A stretch of 64,000 nucleotides of DNA from an uncultured Planctomycetota bacterium (lineage in GTDB: Bacteria; Planctomycetota; Phycisphaerae; UBA1845; Fen-1342): NCBI GenBank assembly GCA_900696525.1, contig CAADGL010000012.1, positions 372,001 through 436,000 of the forward strand, read 5' to 3'. The position numbers were made by a program, and so were the translations under genes. The notes under the pieces were generated by a model. That model was not told the origin of the DNA. It ran no database searches and worked only from the letters and a program-made list of their open reading frames with translations. Position 1 is the stretch's first letter. Each line of letters begins with the position of its first letter. Below are positions 43,636-52,738 of this stretch, one piece after another.

Positions 43636-45504
43636 TTACCCGTTGAAGCGGCGTCCGCGCTTGAGCGTTGCCAGCCCGGCCAGCAGCAGCGCCGCCGGCC
43701 ACAGCCCCAGCCCGCCGCAGAGCGGGGCCTGCTGCGAAACGACCTGAACGTAGTCGTCGTCGATCTCGATGGAGCTGGCGGAAGCGCCTTCGACCAGCGT
43801 GTCCGACGGCTCGTCGGCGCCCTCGACGTTGTACGAGGCGCCGCCGGTCATCGCCAGCGTGCCGCGCGCGGTGGCCTGGAGGGCGACCCGCATCTCGAGC
43901 GTCTCGCCCGCGGCCAGGTCGCCGACGCCGATGTCCACGAAACCTTCGCCGGTGGTGATGTCCGGCTCGATGATCTGGCGCGTGCCCTTGAACAGCACCG
44001 TCAGCGAGACGAATTTGGCGTTGGCCGGAAGCTGGAGCGTGACGACGACGTCCAGGGCGTCGCCTTCGCCCACGTTCTCCAGCGTCACCAGGAACGTCGG
44101 ACTCTGCCCCACGAGCGCCCGCTGCTGCTCAGGCGTGATCGTCAGCTTCAGGTCGGGCAGTCCCTTGGTCTGGAACGTCTGCACCTCGCCATAGGCCGTC
44201 CCTGCGGCGTTCGTCGCGTAGGCGCGGACGTGGTACGTCTGGTTCGGCGTCAGGTTGGCGAGGATGCTGGTGAAGCTGCCAAGCCCAGCGCCGTCGAGCG
44301 TGGCGGTTCCGTTCTCGAGCGTCGGGTCGCCGGTCGTGTTGTAAACCACGCCGCGGGCGGTCACGTCGCCGCCGCCGGCGTCGGTGACCTCGCCGCCGCA
44401 GAGGGCGCTGAAGGCGGTGATGCTCGTCACGTTGCCAGTGGTGACCGTGGGCGGGACAACGGGCGTCTCGACCAGGCCGCCGTAGACGTTGCAGAAGATC
44501 TCGCCGCCGACCTCGTAGATAGCGACAACGTCGCCGTTGGCGGTGTTGATGGCGACGCTGAGGGTGTTGGCGGCGGCGACGACGACGGGCGCGTCGAAGG
44601 TCGCGCCGTCGTCGGCGCTGACGGCGAAGACGACGTCGGTGTTGCTGACGTATCCGTCGATGACGTTCCCCAGGGTGTTGACGGAGAGCGTGCGGCCCTG
44701 GGGCAGCGTCGTCTCGCCGAAGGTCAGGTTGGTGACGACGTTGGTGTCGATGTTGATGCGCACGGCGTCGGTGCCCGAGCCGGACATGAAAAGGTGCCGG
44801 CCGCTCTCCGAGGCCACGAACACGGCCGTGGAGTAGAAGATGCTGACGCCGGGCTCGACGGCGGGGGCGAAGGTGGCGCCGCGGTCGGCGCTGACGTACA
44901 TGCGGACGGTGGGGTCGTCGGTCACGACGATGACGTCGTGCGAGTTCAGATCGACGTGCACGTCGGCGAAGACGCGCGGGGCATCGATTGCGGTGCTGGA
45001 CCAGGCGCCCGTGCCGTTGCTGCCGTTGCGGTACAGCACGTCGCCGTCGCGCGGCACGATGTAGACCCACGGCGCATCCACGGCCACGTGGACGGACGAA
45101 GCAGGCGTCGCGTTGACGACCGTGGGCGCCGAGAAGGAGCTGCCGCCGTCTGTGCTGCGGCTGTAATGAACGCCGTCGGCGTCGGCCCAGGCCACGTGCA
45201 CGACGCCGTTGACGTCGACGGCGATCTCGGCCTGGGCGGCGACGGCGTTGACCTGCACGCTGGGCAGGAAGCTGGCGCCGCGGTTGGTGCTGCGCGCCAC
45301 GCGGATGCCGCCGGTGTCGCTGTAGTAGGCGGCGTAGATTGTCCCGTCTGGTCCGCAGGCGACCTTGCGGGCGGTGTTGGGATAGTTGAGGCTGTTGTCG
45401 GTTCCGCTGTCGCTCACCGGCACGCCCGACTGCAAGACGCTGGCCGACGCCAGCGCCGTGCACGTCAGCGCCGAGACCATCGCAAACAAGCTGCGCGTGC
45501 TCAC
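43636..45504 (-). CDS. Secreted BNR / fibronectin-like protein with C-terminal sorting tail
   Basis: A protein of 622 residues with a GTG start (AAGGAG upstream) and a signal peptide (SLFAMVSALTCTALASA). The N-terminal 350 residues have Asp-box-like repeats (STNRGASF, STDGGSSF, SADRGATF, SADDGATF) suggesting a beta-propeller. A fibronectin-III-like module (VTDAGGGDVTARGVVY...NQTYHVRAYATNAAGTAYG) and a DUF11-like beta domain (LTITPEQQRALVGQSPTFLV) follow. The last 30 residues are LCGG, a hydrophobic helix and KRGRRFNG, a tail shared by three other proteins here. The companion gene at 45516 is paralogous and 11 bases upstream. It is probably surface-anchored; function is unknown. Confidence 0.8.
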   Translation of the reverse strand: MSTRSLFAMVSALTCTALASASVLQSGVPVSDSGTDNSLNYPNTARKVACGPDGTIYAAYYSDTGGIRVARSTNRGASFLPSVQVNAVAAQAEIAVDVNGVVHVAWADADGVHYSRSTDGGSSFSAPTVVNATPASSVHVAVDAPWVYIVPRDGDVLYRNGSNGTGAWSSTAIDAPRVFADVHVDLNSHDVIVVTDDPTVRMYVSADRGATFAPAVEPGVSIFYSTAVFVASESGRHLFMSGSGTDAVRINIDTNVVTNLTFGETTLPQGRTLSVNTLGNVIDGYVSNTDVVFAVSADDGATFDAPVVVAAANTLSVAINTANGDVVAIYEVGGEIFCNVYGGLVETPVVPPTVTTGNVTSITAFSALCGGEVTDAGGGDVTARGVVYNTTGDPTLENGTATLDGAGLGSFTSILANLTPNQTYHVRAYATNAAGTAYGEVQTFQTKGLPDLKLTITPEQQRALVGQSPTFLVTLENVGEGDALDVVVTLQLPANAKFVSLTVLFKGTRQIIEPDITTGEGFVDIGVGDLAAGETLEMRVALQATARGTLAMTGGASYNVEGADEPSDTLVEGASASSIEIDDDYVQVVSQQAPLCGGLGLWPAALLLAGLATLKRGRRFNG

Positions 45505-45515
45505 GTTTTCTCCTT

Positions 45516-46880
45516 TCACGTTTTGACGAATCCACGACGGCCGCGCGCGGCGCGCGCCGTGATCAATCCCGCTGTCAGCAACCCGAGTGGCAACGGCCCC
45601 GCCGCGCCGCAAAGAGGCGCGTGCGGAACGTCCCCGCCACTTGCATCGGCTGACACGGCGACTGCCCCAGCCACCTGCTCCTGAGCCTCGACGATCGCGC
45701 CGTCGGCCGTCCGGGCGCTGGCCACCAGCGCGATCAGGCCGCGCGACGTGGGGCGCACGACAATCCGCAACTCAAGCGCCGAACCTGTCCGCACGGCCGA
45801 CACGACGATCCGCAACTGCCTCCCGAGGAGGCTCATCGCCGTCAGCGCCGGCTGCGCAGCGCCGCCCGCCGGTAGCTGCGCCGAGACGAACTCGACGCTG
45901 TCCGGCAGCTCGATCAGCAATTCCACGGCTCCGGCATCGCCCGCGCCCTCGTTCGAGAGCGTCACGCGAAAGGCGGCGCGCTGCCCGACGATCGCCTCCG
46001 CCTGCTCCGTCCGGATCGTCAGCACCAGGTGATGACCGGGCGCCGGGTCCGGCTCGGGCGGGGGCTCGCTGGGCGGGATGGGCGCCGCCGCCGTCGTGAA
46101 GCTCGCGACGTCGCCGTACGCGGTGCCCGCCGCGTTCGTCGCGTAGGCGCGGACGCTGTAGGCCGTCTCGGGCGACAACCCCGAAAGGGCGCTTGTGAAT
46201 GCGCCGCTTCCGTCGCCGTCGCTCGTGTGGCTGTCGGCGATGGTCGGCGTTCCGCCGGCGCTCCAGCAGACGCCGCGCGCGGTCACCGCGCCGCCGCCGT
46301 CGCTCGTGACGTTTCCGCCGCAAGCCGCCGTGGTCGCGGTGACATCGCTGATTTCGCCGGTGACGACGGTGGGCGTAGCGATCGTGGTGAAGTTGGCCGG
46401 ATTGCCCGCGGCGGTGGAGATCAGGTAGAGCTGGTCGCCGAGCCCGCCGTTGTACTCGCAGACCATGACGCGATAGGTCGTGGTTGCCGCCAGGCCCGTG
46501 ACGGTGACACCGGCGCCGGCGCCGTTGTAGACGCAGTACCAGCCCGTGGCGCCGATCTGGGCGCCCTGGCCGAACGTGCTGTTGGCGTTGTAGGTGGCGT
46601 TGTCGGAGGGGGCGGCGTTTCCGCCCAGGCTTTGGCGCACGAAGACGACGCAGGCGTCGCCGTCGCCGCGCGTCCACTGAAGGGCTGCCTGCGACGCGGT
46701 GATGTCGCTGGCGGAGACGCTCGTGGCCTGCGTCGAGGGCGGCACCTGACCGGCGGCGAGCGCGCGATGCGCATCCGTTCTCGGCATGCTGGGGTGCGCC
46801 GGTGCGTACGCCGGACTCGTGAGGCCAGCGAGAAGCGCCGCGGTCAGCACCCGCGCGAGAGTCGCGGGATCGCGTGTCAC
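45516..46880 (-). CDS. Secreted fibronectin-like protein with C-terminal sorting tail
   Basis: A protein of 454 residues, paralogous in its second half to the gene at 43636. A signal peptide (LARVLTAALLAGLTSPAYA) follows the GTG start at 46880, which has AGGAG 8 bases upstream; ATG codons at 46904 and 46901 are alternatives. Two repeat-type modules follow: one with DACVVFVRQSLGG and TTYRVMVCEYNGG, and one with VTSDGGGAVTARGVCW and ETAYSVRAYATNAAGTAYG. A DUF11-like domain comes next. The C-terminus is LCGAAG, a hydrophobic helix and RAARGRRGFVKT. It starts a two-gene unit with the 43636 gene. Adhesion or surface coating is a guess. Confidence 0.75.
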   Translation of the reverse strand: MTRDPATLARVLTAALLAGLTSPAYAPAHPSMPRTDAHRALAAGQVPPSTQATSVSASDITASQAALQWTRGDGDACVVFVRQSLGGNAAPSDNATYNANSTFGQGAQIGATGWYCVYNGAGAGVTVTGLAATTTYRVMVCEYNGGLGDQLYLISTAAGNPANFTTIATPTVVTGEISDVTATTAACGGNVTSDGGGAVTARGVCWSAGGTPTIADSHTSDGDGSGAFTSALSGLSPETAYSVRAYATNAAGTAYGDVASFTTAAAPIPPSEPPPEPDPAPGHHLVLTIRTEQAEAIVGQRAAFRVTLSNEGAGDAGAVELLIELPDSVEFVSAQLPAGGAAQPALTAMSLLGRQLRIVVSAVRTGSALELRIVVRPTSRGLIALVASARTADGAIVEAQEQVAGAVAVSADASGGDVPHAPLCGAAGPLPLGLLTAGLITARAARGRRGFVKT

Positions 46881-46975
46881 GTGTAGCGCTCCTGGTCTCA
46901 TCATGCGTTTCCGTCTGTTCAGGCGGCCCGGGCCGCGTCTGCCGACGATGCCGGCGTCTGCCGACGATGCCGGCC

Positions 46976-47797
46976 TCAGCCGCCGGTGGCGAACCCCGGA
47001 TAGAGCGTCATGCCGCCGTCGACGAAGATGGTCTGTCCGGTGATGTAGTCGGAGTCGTCGGAGGCGAGGAAGACGGCCGTGCGGCCGATGTCCTCGGCCT
47101 GGCCGATGCGGCCGTCGGGGATCAGCGTCAGCAGGCTCTTCATGGCGTCCGGGGTTTCCCAGGCGCTGCGGTTGATGGGCGTCTGGATGGCGCCGGGGCC
47201 GATGCTGTTGACGCGGATCTTCCTACCGGCGAGCTCCTGGGCCATGCTCTTCATCAGCATGAGGATGCCGCCCTTGCTGGCCGCGTAATTGCAGTGCCCG
47301 CCCCAGGGGATGCACTCGTGAACCGAGCTGATGCAGATGATCTTGCCCAGGGCCTTGCTCACCGGGCGCATGCCGCGGCGGAAAAACTCGCGCACCGCCT
47401 CGCGGGCGCAGAGGAACTGGCCGGTCAGGTTGACGTTGATCACCGCATTCCACTGCTCCAGCGTCATCTCGGCCAGCGGAGCGTCTTTCTGCCAGCCGGC
47501 GTTGTTCACCAGGATGTCCAGCGTGCCGAAGGAGTCGCGGATGGTGTCGAACATCTTCCGGACCTGGGTCTCATTGCTGACGTCCGCCTGCGCCGCGATG
47601 GCCTTCCCGCCGGCGCTTGTGATGTCCTTGACCACCTTGCTGGCGGCATCGGGGTTGACGACGTAGTTGATCGCGACGGCGGCGCCGGCCCTGGCCATGC
47701 ACCGGGCGATACCCTCGCCGATTCCCGAGTTCGCCCCCGTCACAAGCGCAACCTGCCCGGCCAGCGGCTGATAGGCCGTTGTAGCGTTCCTGGTCAT
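46976..47797 (-). CDS. Short-chain dehydrogenase, glucose 1-dehydrogenase-like
   Basis: A 273-residue classical SDR. Motifs are TGANSGIG for cofactor binding, NNAG, catalytic Ser in ISSVHECIPW, YAASK (Tyr/Lys), and GPGAIQTPIN. The final GGMTLYPGF and the SSVHECIPW-YAASKGG-GPGAIQTPIN combination closely resemble Bacillus glucose 1-dehydrogenases. Those oxidise beta-D-glucose with NAD(P). The start ATG has AAGGAG 9 bases upstream. It lies alone on the strand between the secreted-protein pair and the TAXI receptor gene. Other SDR substrates remain possible. Confidence 0.85.
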   Translation of the reverse strand: MTRNATTAYQPLAGQVALVTGANSGIGEGIARCMARAGAAVAINYVVNPDAASKVVKDITSAGGKAIAAQADVSNETQVRKMFDTIRDSFGTLDILVNNAGWQKDAPLAEMTLEQWNAVINVNLTGQFLCAREAVREFFRRGMRPVSKALGKIICISSVHECIPWGGHCNYAASKGGILMLMKSMAQELAGRKIRVNSIGPGAIQTPINRSAWETPDAMKSLLTLIPDGRIGQAEDIGRTAVFLASDDSDYITGQTIFVDGGMTLYPGFATGG

Positions 47798-47862
47798 TTC
47801 GTCGCACTCCTTTCTTCAGCTAGTGCCATCGGCCGGACAGGCTCCGGGCCTGTGCCGCATTC

Positions 47863-49269
47863 TCATCTCGGCCCGCCGGCGTCAGCCCCGGCCGTGACAG
47901 GCAGAGGCCGCGCCGACGGCCGCACGCCTCGACCCGGGTCGGACGGCCGTGCCTCCGCGGCCGGCGCCTGCGCCCGATGCGCCACGGCCTCCAGCACGCC
48001 TCGCCGCAGCGCGTCGATGTGCGCCAGCAGCTCCGTCAGGAACGGATCGGCGAATCGTTCGTGGCTGACGATCTGTTCCACAAGCCGGCGCTTCACATGC
48101 GCCAGCTCATGCCGGACCCGCAGCAGCGCCCCGGCATCGACCCGGTCACTGGTCTCCAGCCGCAGCGCCTCGCGCTCCAGGGCGTCAACCTCGTGCAAGG
48201 TCTCGCGCACGATCCGACGACGCTTGCGCTTCAACGCCCGCCACGACACGAGCACACCGAACCCGAGTGCCGCCAGCAGGTTCCGCAGGTCCTCCGTCTC
48301 TTCGACGAACTCCGGCGTCAGCCAGGGGTCGTGGCGGCGCAGGAAGGCCAGCGTGCCGGCGTGAAGCCGCAATTGCCGATCGTCGCCCAGCCGCGCTTCG
48401 CTTAACCCGGGCAAGCCGGCCCGCCGGCCGAATTCGCCATCCAGCACCGCGCTCAGCAGCGCCTTCACGGCCCGCGGTGATGCGTCGGAGCGCGCAACGA
48501 GCCGCACGTCGACGGTCAGCACCGGCAAGGAGTCCATCGGCACCGGGGGCACGGGGCAGTAGATTCCCGCGGGCTGTGTTGCCAATCCCAACCCCGGCCG
48601 AAGCTGCGCCAGTGCCGCCAGGAAGCCAGGTCTCAGCGGGCGATAGCCGCTATGCCGGACGAGATGCGCGATTTCGGCCGGACAATCGCCGCCGACGGCC
48701 GCGACGACATCCGGCAAATCCGCCGTTGGCGTCGCGAGCAGCGCCTCGGCGGAAAGCTCTGAGGCAACGTAGTCGTCGCCGGGTTTCAGGCCGGCGAACG
48801 TGAATACGGATTGGGCGACGTCGCGCCAGTCCACCTCGGGCGGACCGAGATTGATGCGCGCCCCGCGCAGGGCATCGAAGCCGCCGGCGGCCAACGCCGG
48901 CAGTGCGACGAGGTGCAGCGTCTCGTGCCCGAGCCGCACGACTTCTGCGACGCCTTCGACAACCGGCGGCAGGCCGCTCATCACGCACAGATCCGCCCGG
49001 CCCTCGGCCAGCAGATTCATCGGACCCGCGCCGGCGGCTTCCCGCACGACCGTGAGCTCGACGCCGTAACGCGCCGCGTGCTCGACCAGCGCGCGGACCA
49101 GCGCATCATGCGCGGCGCCCCGGGGGGCCGCGATCCGCAAGACGTAGCGGTCCGGCGTCAGGTAGTCGCTGAGCGCCAGGCCGACCACGACGAAGGCCAG
49201 GCCGCCGAGCGCGATCAGCGTCCAGCGGCGCAGGGACGAGGCTCCGTTTCGTGAACGGTCACTCGCCAT
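47863..49269 (-). CDS. Membrane-anchored TAXI-type solute receptor with cytoplasmic helical tail
   Basis: A protein of 468 residues. An N-terminal helix (WTLIALGGLAFVVVGLALSD) anchors the protein. Residues ~40-320 form a periplasmic-binding domain of the TAXI/NMT1 type (YVLRIAAPRGAAHDALVRAL, LLAEGRADLCVMSG). A second helix near residues 330-345 (LLAALGFGVLVSWRALKRKRRR) is followed by ~120 charged helical residues predicted to be cytoplasmic. Classical TAXI receptors are soluble and work with TRAP permeases; no permease gene is present. The topology suggests a sensor or docking protein. Its start overlaps the stop of the upstream 294-residue gene by 11 bases. Confidence 0.78.
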   Translation of the reverse strand: MASDRSRNGASSLRRWTLIALGGLAFVVVGLALSDYLTPDRYVLRIAAPRGAAHDALVRALVEHAARYGVELTVVREAAGAGPMNLLAEGRADLCVMSGLPPVVEGVAEVVRLGHETLHLVALPALAAGGFDALRGARINLGPPEVDWRDVAQSVFTFAGLKPGDDYVASELSAEALLATPTADLPDVVAAVGGDCPAEIAHLVRHSGYRPLRPGFLAALAQLRPGLGLATQPAGIYCPVPPVPMDSLPVLTVDVRLVARSDASPRAVKALLSAVLDGEFGRRAGLPGLSEARLGDDRQLRLHAGTLAFLRRHDPWLTPEFVEETEDLRNLLAALGFGVLVSWRALKRKRRRIVRETLHEVDALEREALRLETSDRVDAGALLRVRHELAHVKRRLVEQIVSHERFADPFLTELLAHIDALRRGVLEAVAHRAQAPAAEARPSDPGRGVRPSARPLPVTAGADAGGPR

Positions 49270-50143
49270 CGCGTTGAGCGGGCTCCGGCGGCGTCACTTG
49301 GTGATAGGGGCATTGCGCTGGCTCTTGCCCGCCGGCGGGCGCGGAGGGGTCCGGAGCCACACCCGGCGTGCTCGCTCGCGGCCGGCCGAAGAAGAAGGCC
49401 ATCTCGGCCTCGCGCACTTCCGCGGCGCACGCGCGGTACCAGTCGCTGCTGTGTCGCGCCGCATGCCACTGCTCGTTGTTCAGGACCGTCGCCGCCGGCT
49501 CCCCGTGGCGCAGGGCCTCCTGCTGGCCGGCCGAAAGCGCTGGGACGAACCAGACGTCGCGAGGCAGGCCGGCGGTGGCGCTGCGGCGCGCCGCCTCCCA
49601 GCGCCGGCGCGTTTCCGCATCGAGCACCGCCGCGACCTGCTCGGCCAGCGGCGCGAGCGCCTCGTCGAGCGCGGCCTCTGCGGCCTGGTAGCGCGCCCAG
49701 GCCGCTTCGATGCCGGCGACCTGCGACTCGAGCAGCGCCGCCAGCCGCGTCCGCCCCTCCGCCGAAATCTTGCGCTTCTCGTCGCTGAGGCCGGCGGAGA
49801 CCGCCAGGCGCGTGGACTCCAGGCTGAGATAGGCCGAACGCGCGGCGGCGTACTCGCGTCGCAGCGCGTCGAGCTCGGCCTGTCGCGGATCGGCCCAGTC
49901 GCGCAGCACGGCGAACAGTCGCAGACTCGTTTGGTAGTCGCAACCGAGCGCCTGCATATGCTGCGCGGTGAGCGCCAGGTGCTCTCGCAGCGTGCGCACG
50001 ACGCTGCGCAGCGGGTCGCTGACCGGATAGGTCAGCGGATACGGCGACGGTCGCGCCCCGGCCGACGCCGCGCCGGACGCGGGCGCCGCGGGGCCCGTGA
50101 GGGCGCCGGCTGCGATCGCCGCGATGATGAGGGTGCTCAACAC
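49259..50143 (-). CDS. Secreted helical protein upstream of the TAXI receptor gene (294 aa)
   Basis: No family recognised. The GTG start has GGGAG upstream and opens LSTLIIAAIAAGALTGPAAPA, a signal peptide. The mature part is mostly amphipathic helix with regularly spaced charged residues (ELDALRREYAAARSAYLSLE; RTRLAALLESQVAGIEAAWA), consistent with a helical bundle or coiled coil. A C-terminal proline-rich tail includes one Cys (AQCPYHQ). Two further cysteines lie in the body. It overlaps the downstream TAXI receptor gene by 11 bases, so the two are translationally coupled and probably act together in the periplasm. Confidence 0.7.
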   Translation of the reverse strand: MLSTLIIAAIAAGALTGPAAPASGAASAGARPSPYPLTYPVSDPLRSVVRTLREHLALTAQHMQALGCDYQTSLRLFAVLRDWADPRQAELDALRREYAAARSAYLSLESTRLAVSAGLSDEKRKISAEGRTRLAALLESQVAGIEAAWARYQAAEAALDEALAPLAEQVAAVLDAETRRRWEAARRSATAGLPRDVWFVPALSAGQQEALRHGEPAATVLNNEQWHAARHSSDWYRACAAEVREAEMAFFFGRPRASTPGVAPDPSAPAGGQEPAQCPYHQVTPPEPAQRDGE

Positions 50144-50172
50144 GTTGATCTCCCGCGATGCGTCTCGTCTTC

Positions 50173-51987
50173 TCAGCGGCCGCGGGCGCGTCGAACGCCG
50201 AAGCGGATCGCGCCGAGCCCGGTCAGCGTGAGCATCAGCGACGCCAGGCCCAGCACGCCGCAATTGGCGACGGCGGGGTTCGGGTCGTCTTCGGAGGCGG
50301 AGGCGCCGGCGGTCTGGCCGAGCAGTCCGCTGGGCGTGCGCGAGGCGCGCGGGACGAAGAAGACGTCGCTCTGGATGTTGATGATGGCGGTGTTGCGCTT
50401 GATGACGTCCGAGAGCTTCGTGGTGCGGATTTCGGCCAGCTCGGCGGGCGAGAAGACGCCGGGGTTCTCGAACCAGAATCGGTCGCCGTCGCGCACGCGG
50501 AGGAGCTGTTCGAGCATGCCGGTGTGGACGAGCTCGCCGACGCTGCCGCTCAGGTAGTGGTTCTCGCAGACGGCGCCGATGAAGGGATCGACGTTGTCGA
50601 TGTCGCCGTAGACGGCTTCGAGGAGGGCGGCGAGGGTGCGGTTGGAGGTGATCTGCGAGAAGCTGGTCTTGCGCGCGAGGCCGTAGGCCTCGCGGACGGT
50701 GTTGTAGTCGGGTATGCCGAAATCGCGGCCGCGCTGGATGTTGAGCGCGATCAGGTCGCGTCCGCCCGCGCCGGGCAGCGTGAACAGGAAGTGGTGGATG
50801 TCGTCGACGAAGTAGTGATCGCTCTCCTGGCAGCGCTTGGCGGCCAGGCCGCGCAGGATCGGATCGATGCCGGCGCTCTGAATCACGATCGGCGCGTTGT
50901 CGAAGAAGCTGTCGCGCAGCAGCACGTTGCCCTGCGGAATGGTGCGGCCGTTCTCATCCACCCGCAGGATCTCGGTCGGCAGCAGCGTGTGGCCGACCGC
51001 CCGCAGCACGACCGTCGTGAACTCGACCGCGGCGGTCGGATCGACCTCGGGGTCGTAGCCGGCGTAGGCGGGGACGGCGTTGGCGCCGAGCAGCGCCGGC
51101 AGCCACTGGTAGAGCGCAACGTTCTGAAGCTCGGCGATGTTTCGCTTGCGCGCGAGCTGGTAGAGCTCCTCGTCGGTCAGGTCCGGGTTCTCGGCCGCGT
51201 AGCGCTCGGCCCACCAGTTGTGGTTGCGCAGCCAGAGCGTGTGCATCGTGGCGAGGAACGCACTGACGTTGCAGCGCACGTCGCCAGCCAGGAACAGGTC
51301 GGTGCTGTAATCGGGATCCTCGAAATTGCCCAGGTTGAACTGCGAACCGTCGTTGAAGGGCAGCAGCGCACCCAGCGGATGGCTCGTCGTCTTCAGCTTC
51401 CCGCCGGCGTTGGTCCGCAGCCAGGCGGCGCGATCCGGGTTCGACCCGTAGACCGTCGAGAGATCAAGGAACGCCGTGTCGCTGTTGTCCAGCAGCGTCG
51501 GGTTGTCCACCCCGGTGCCCGTGCCGGCCACCGTCTTGCCGCGGTTGAACGGGATCTCCTGCGCGCCGGTCGCCGCCGGATCGAAATACGGGTCGCCCTT
51601 CGGAACCGGGATGTTGAGCGCGACGGCCGGCGAGCCGCCCTCGGTGATGTCGATGTCGTGATTGACGAAAACGCCGAACGCCCACAGGAAATCGCTCGTG
51701 TTGCGCGCCGCCGGGATCGGCCCGTTCTGCTGGCAGATCGTGATCGAGATCAGCCGCGCGTTCGGACGGCCGGAGCCGCTCGGCGAGGCGTAGCCGTCCT
51801 CGTACGCCGACGGGGCGATGCGGATCAGCGGCCGCTCGGCCGACCCCCACGTCGGGTTCGCTTCGTTGTTGCCCGTGCCGTCAATCGAGCGGTAGGCCGT
51901 CTCCGCGGCCAGCGCTGCGCCGGACGCAACGATCACCGCCGCCAACACCACCAGCAACCCGCCGCGATTGAGAGAATGTGCCTGCAT
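50173..51987 (-). CDS. Secreted animal-type heme peroxidase with C-terminal sorting tail
   Basis: A protein of 604 residues of the animal heme peroxidase (peroxidasin/MPO-like) superfamily. The signal peptide is GLLVVLAAVIVASGAALAA. The distal region FGVFVNHDIDITEG has the catalytic His. LWLRNHNWWAERYAAENPD, the proximal TTVVLRAVGHTLLPTE, and IQRGRDFGIPDYNTVREAYG are family hallmarks. It ends with AVANCGVLGL, a hydrophobic helix and RFGVRRARGR, the same tail type seen on three other exported proteins. AGGAG lies upstream of the ATG 51987. It could use peroxide to oxidise halides or phenolics at the cell surface; substrate is not determined. Confidence 0.85.
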   Translation of the reverse strand: MQAHSLNRGGLLVVLAAVIVASGAALAAETAYRSIDGTGNNEANPTWGSAERPLIRIAPSAYEDGYASPSGSGRPNARLISITICQQNGPIPAARNTSDFLWAFGVFVNHDIDITEGGSPAVALNIPVPKGDPYFDPAATGAQEIPFNRGKTVAGTGTGVDNPTLLDNSDTAFLDLSTVYGSNPDRAAWLRTNAGGKLKTTSHPLGALLPFNDGSQFNLGNFEDPDYSTDLFLAGDVRCNVSAFLATMHTLWLRNHNWWAERYAAENPDLTDEELYQLARKRNIAELQNVALYQWLPALLGANAVPAYAGYDPEVDPTAAVEFTTVVLRAVGHTLLPTEILRVDENGRTIPQGNVLLRDSFFDNAPIVIQSAGIDPILRGLAAKRCQESDHYFVDDIHHFLFTLPGAGGRDLIALNIQRGRDFGIPDYNTVREAYGLARKTSFSQITSNRTLAALLEAVYGDIDNVDPFIGAVCENHYLSGSVGELVHTGMLEQLLRVRDGDRFWFENPGVFSPAELAEIRTTKLSDVIKRNTAIINIQSDVFFVPRASRTPSGLLGQTAGASASEDDPNPAVANCGVLGLASLMLTLTGLGAIRFGVRRARGR

Positions 51988-52375
51988 GGAACGCGTCTCC
52001 TGAATGCGGGCGATTCGTTCGCCCTTGTCTTTTGCCCGGCGACCCGGAACGGACTGCGGAACCGCCGTCGACGCGCGCCGCGCCCGCGGTTGCGACTCTC
52101 TTATCGGCAGTTCCCGCTCGGGCCGTAGACCGGCGACTCGGGGACGGTCGCGACGGGATGGAGCCGGACCGGGCACGGTCGGGCGTGGTTCCGTGCTCGC
52201 GCCCTGGCTGCACCTTTCGCACATGAGGAAGACCGGAGTGCCCGGCGACGAATCGGGCGACGGAACGAGTTATAGGACTATTCGGAATGCTGGTCGATCG
52301 CCCGTGGAAGTCTTGGAGACGCGCAAACTACGATCGGATGAGGCTCCCGCGCTTCAATCACCACGGGAGGGAGAA

Positions 52376-52591
52376 ATGCGCTGCCCCGCGTGCCTGCGAC
52401 CGGCCGAGGTCACGCTCCTGAAGTATTCAGAGCTGGATTCCGAGAATCAGCTTCGATCTGTTGAAACGGCGCACCTGAGCTGCGGCTGCCGGGTCGCCAT
52501 TAGCGACCTCAACGAAACCGGGGCCGACGAGTCGTGGGAGGCGCGCGCCCGGCGCCGGCGCGACGATCAGTTGCGCTCGGTGTTCTCGTAG
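52376..52591 (+). CDS. Small cysteine-rich protein (71 aa)
   Basis: MRCPACLRPAEVTLLKYSEL begins the protein, giving one CxxC, and HLSCGCRVAI gives a second Cys pair 40 residues later. The four cysteines suggest a zinc-ribbon-like metal site. GGGAGG (52365-52370) 5 bases before ATG 52376 is one of the best ribosome-binding sites in the window. Reading frames further upstream lack that support. Function is unknown. Confidence 0.65.
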   Translation: MRCPACLRPAEVTLLKYSELDSENQLRSVETAHLSCGCRVAISDLNETGADESWEARARRRRDDQLRSVFS

Positions 52592-52738
52592 CGCTCGATG
52601 GCCGGACGGACAGTTCGCAGGTGACGCCGTCTTTTGGGCGGCGCGCCGGGCCAAGGCCGGGCGACGGCGATACAGCCGCCGAACGCCCGGCCAAGGGTCA
52701 CCCTTCCTGCAATGCGCGTCTACCCTCGCCGTGATCGC

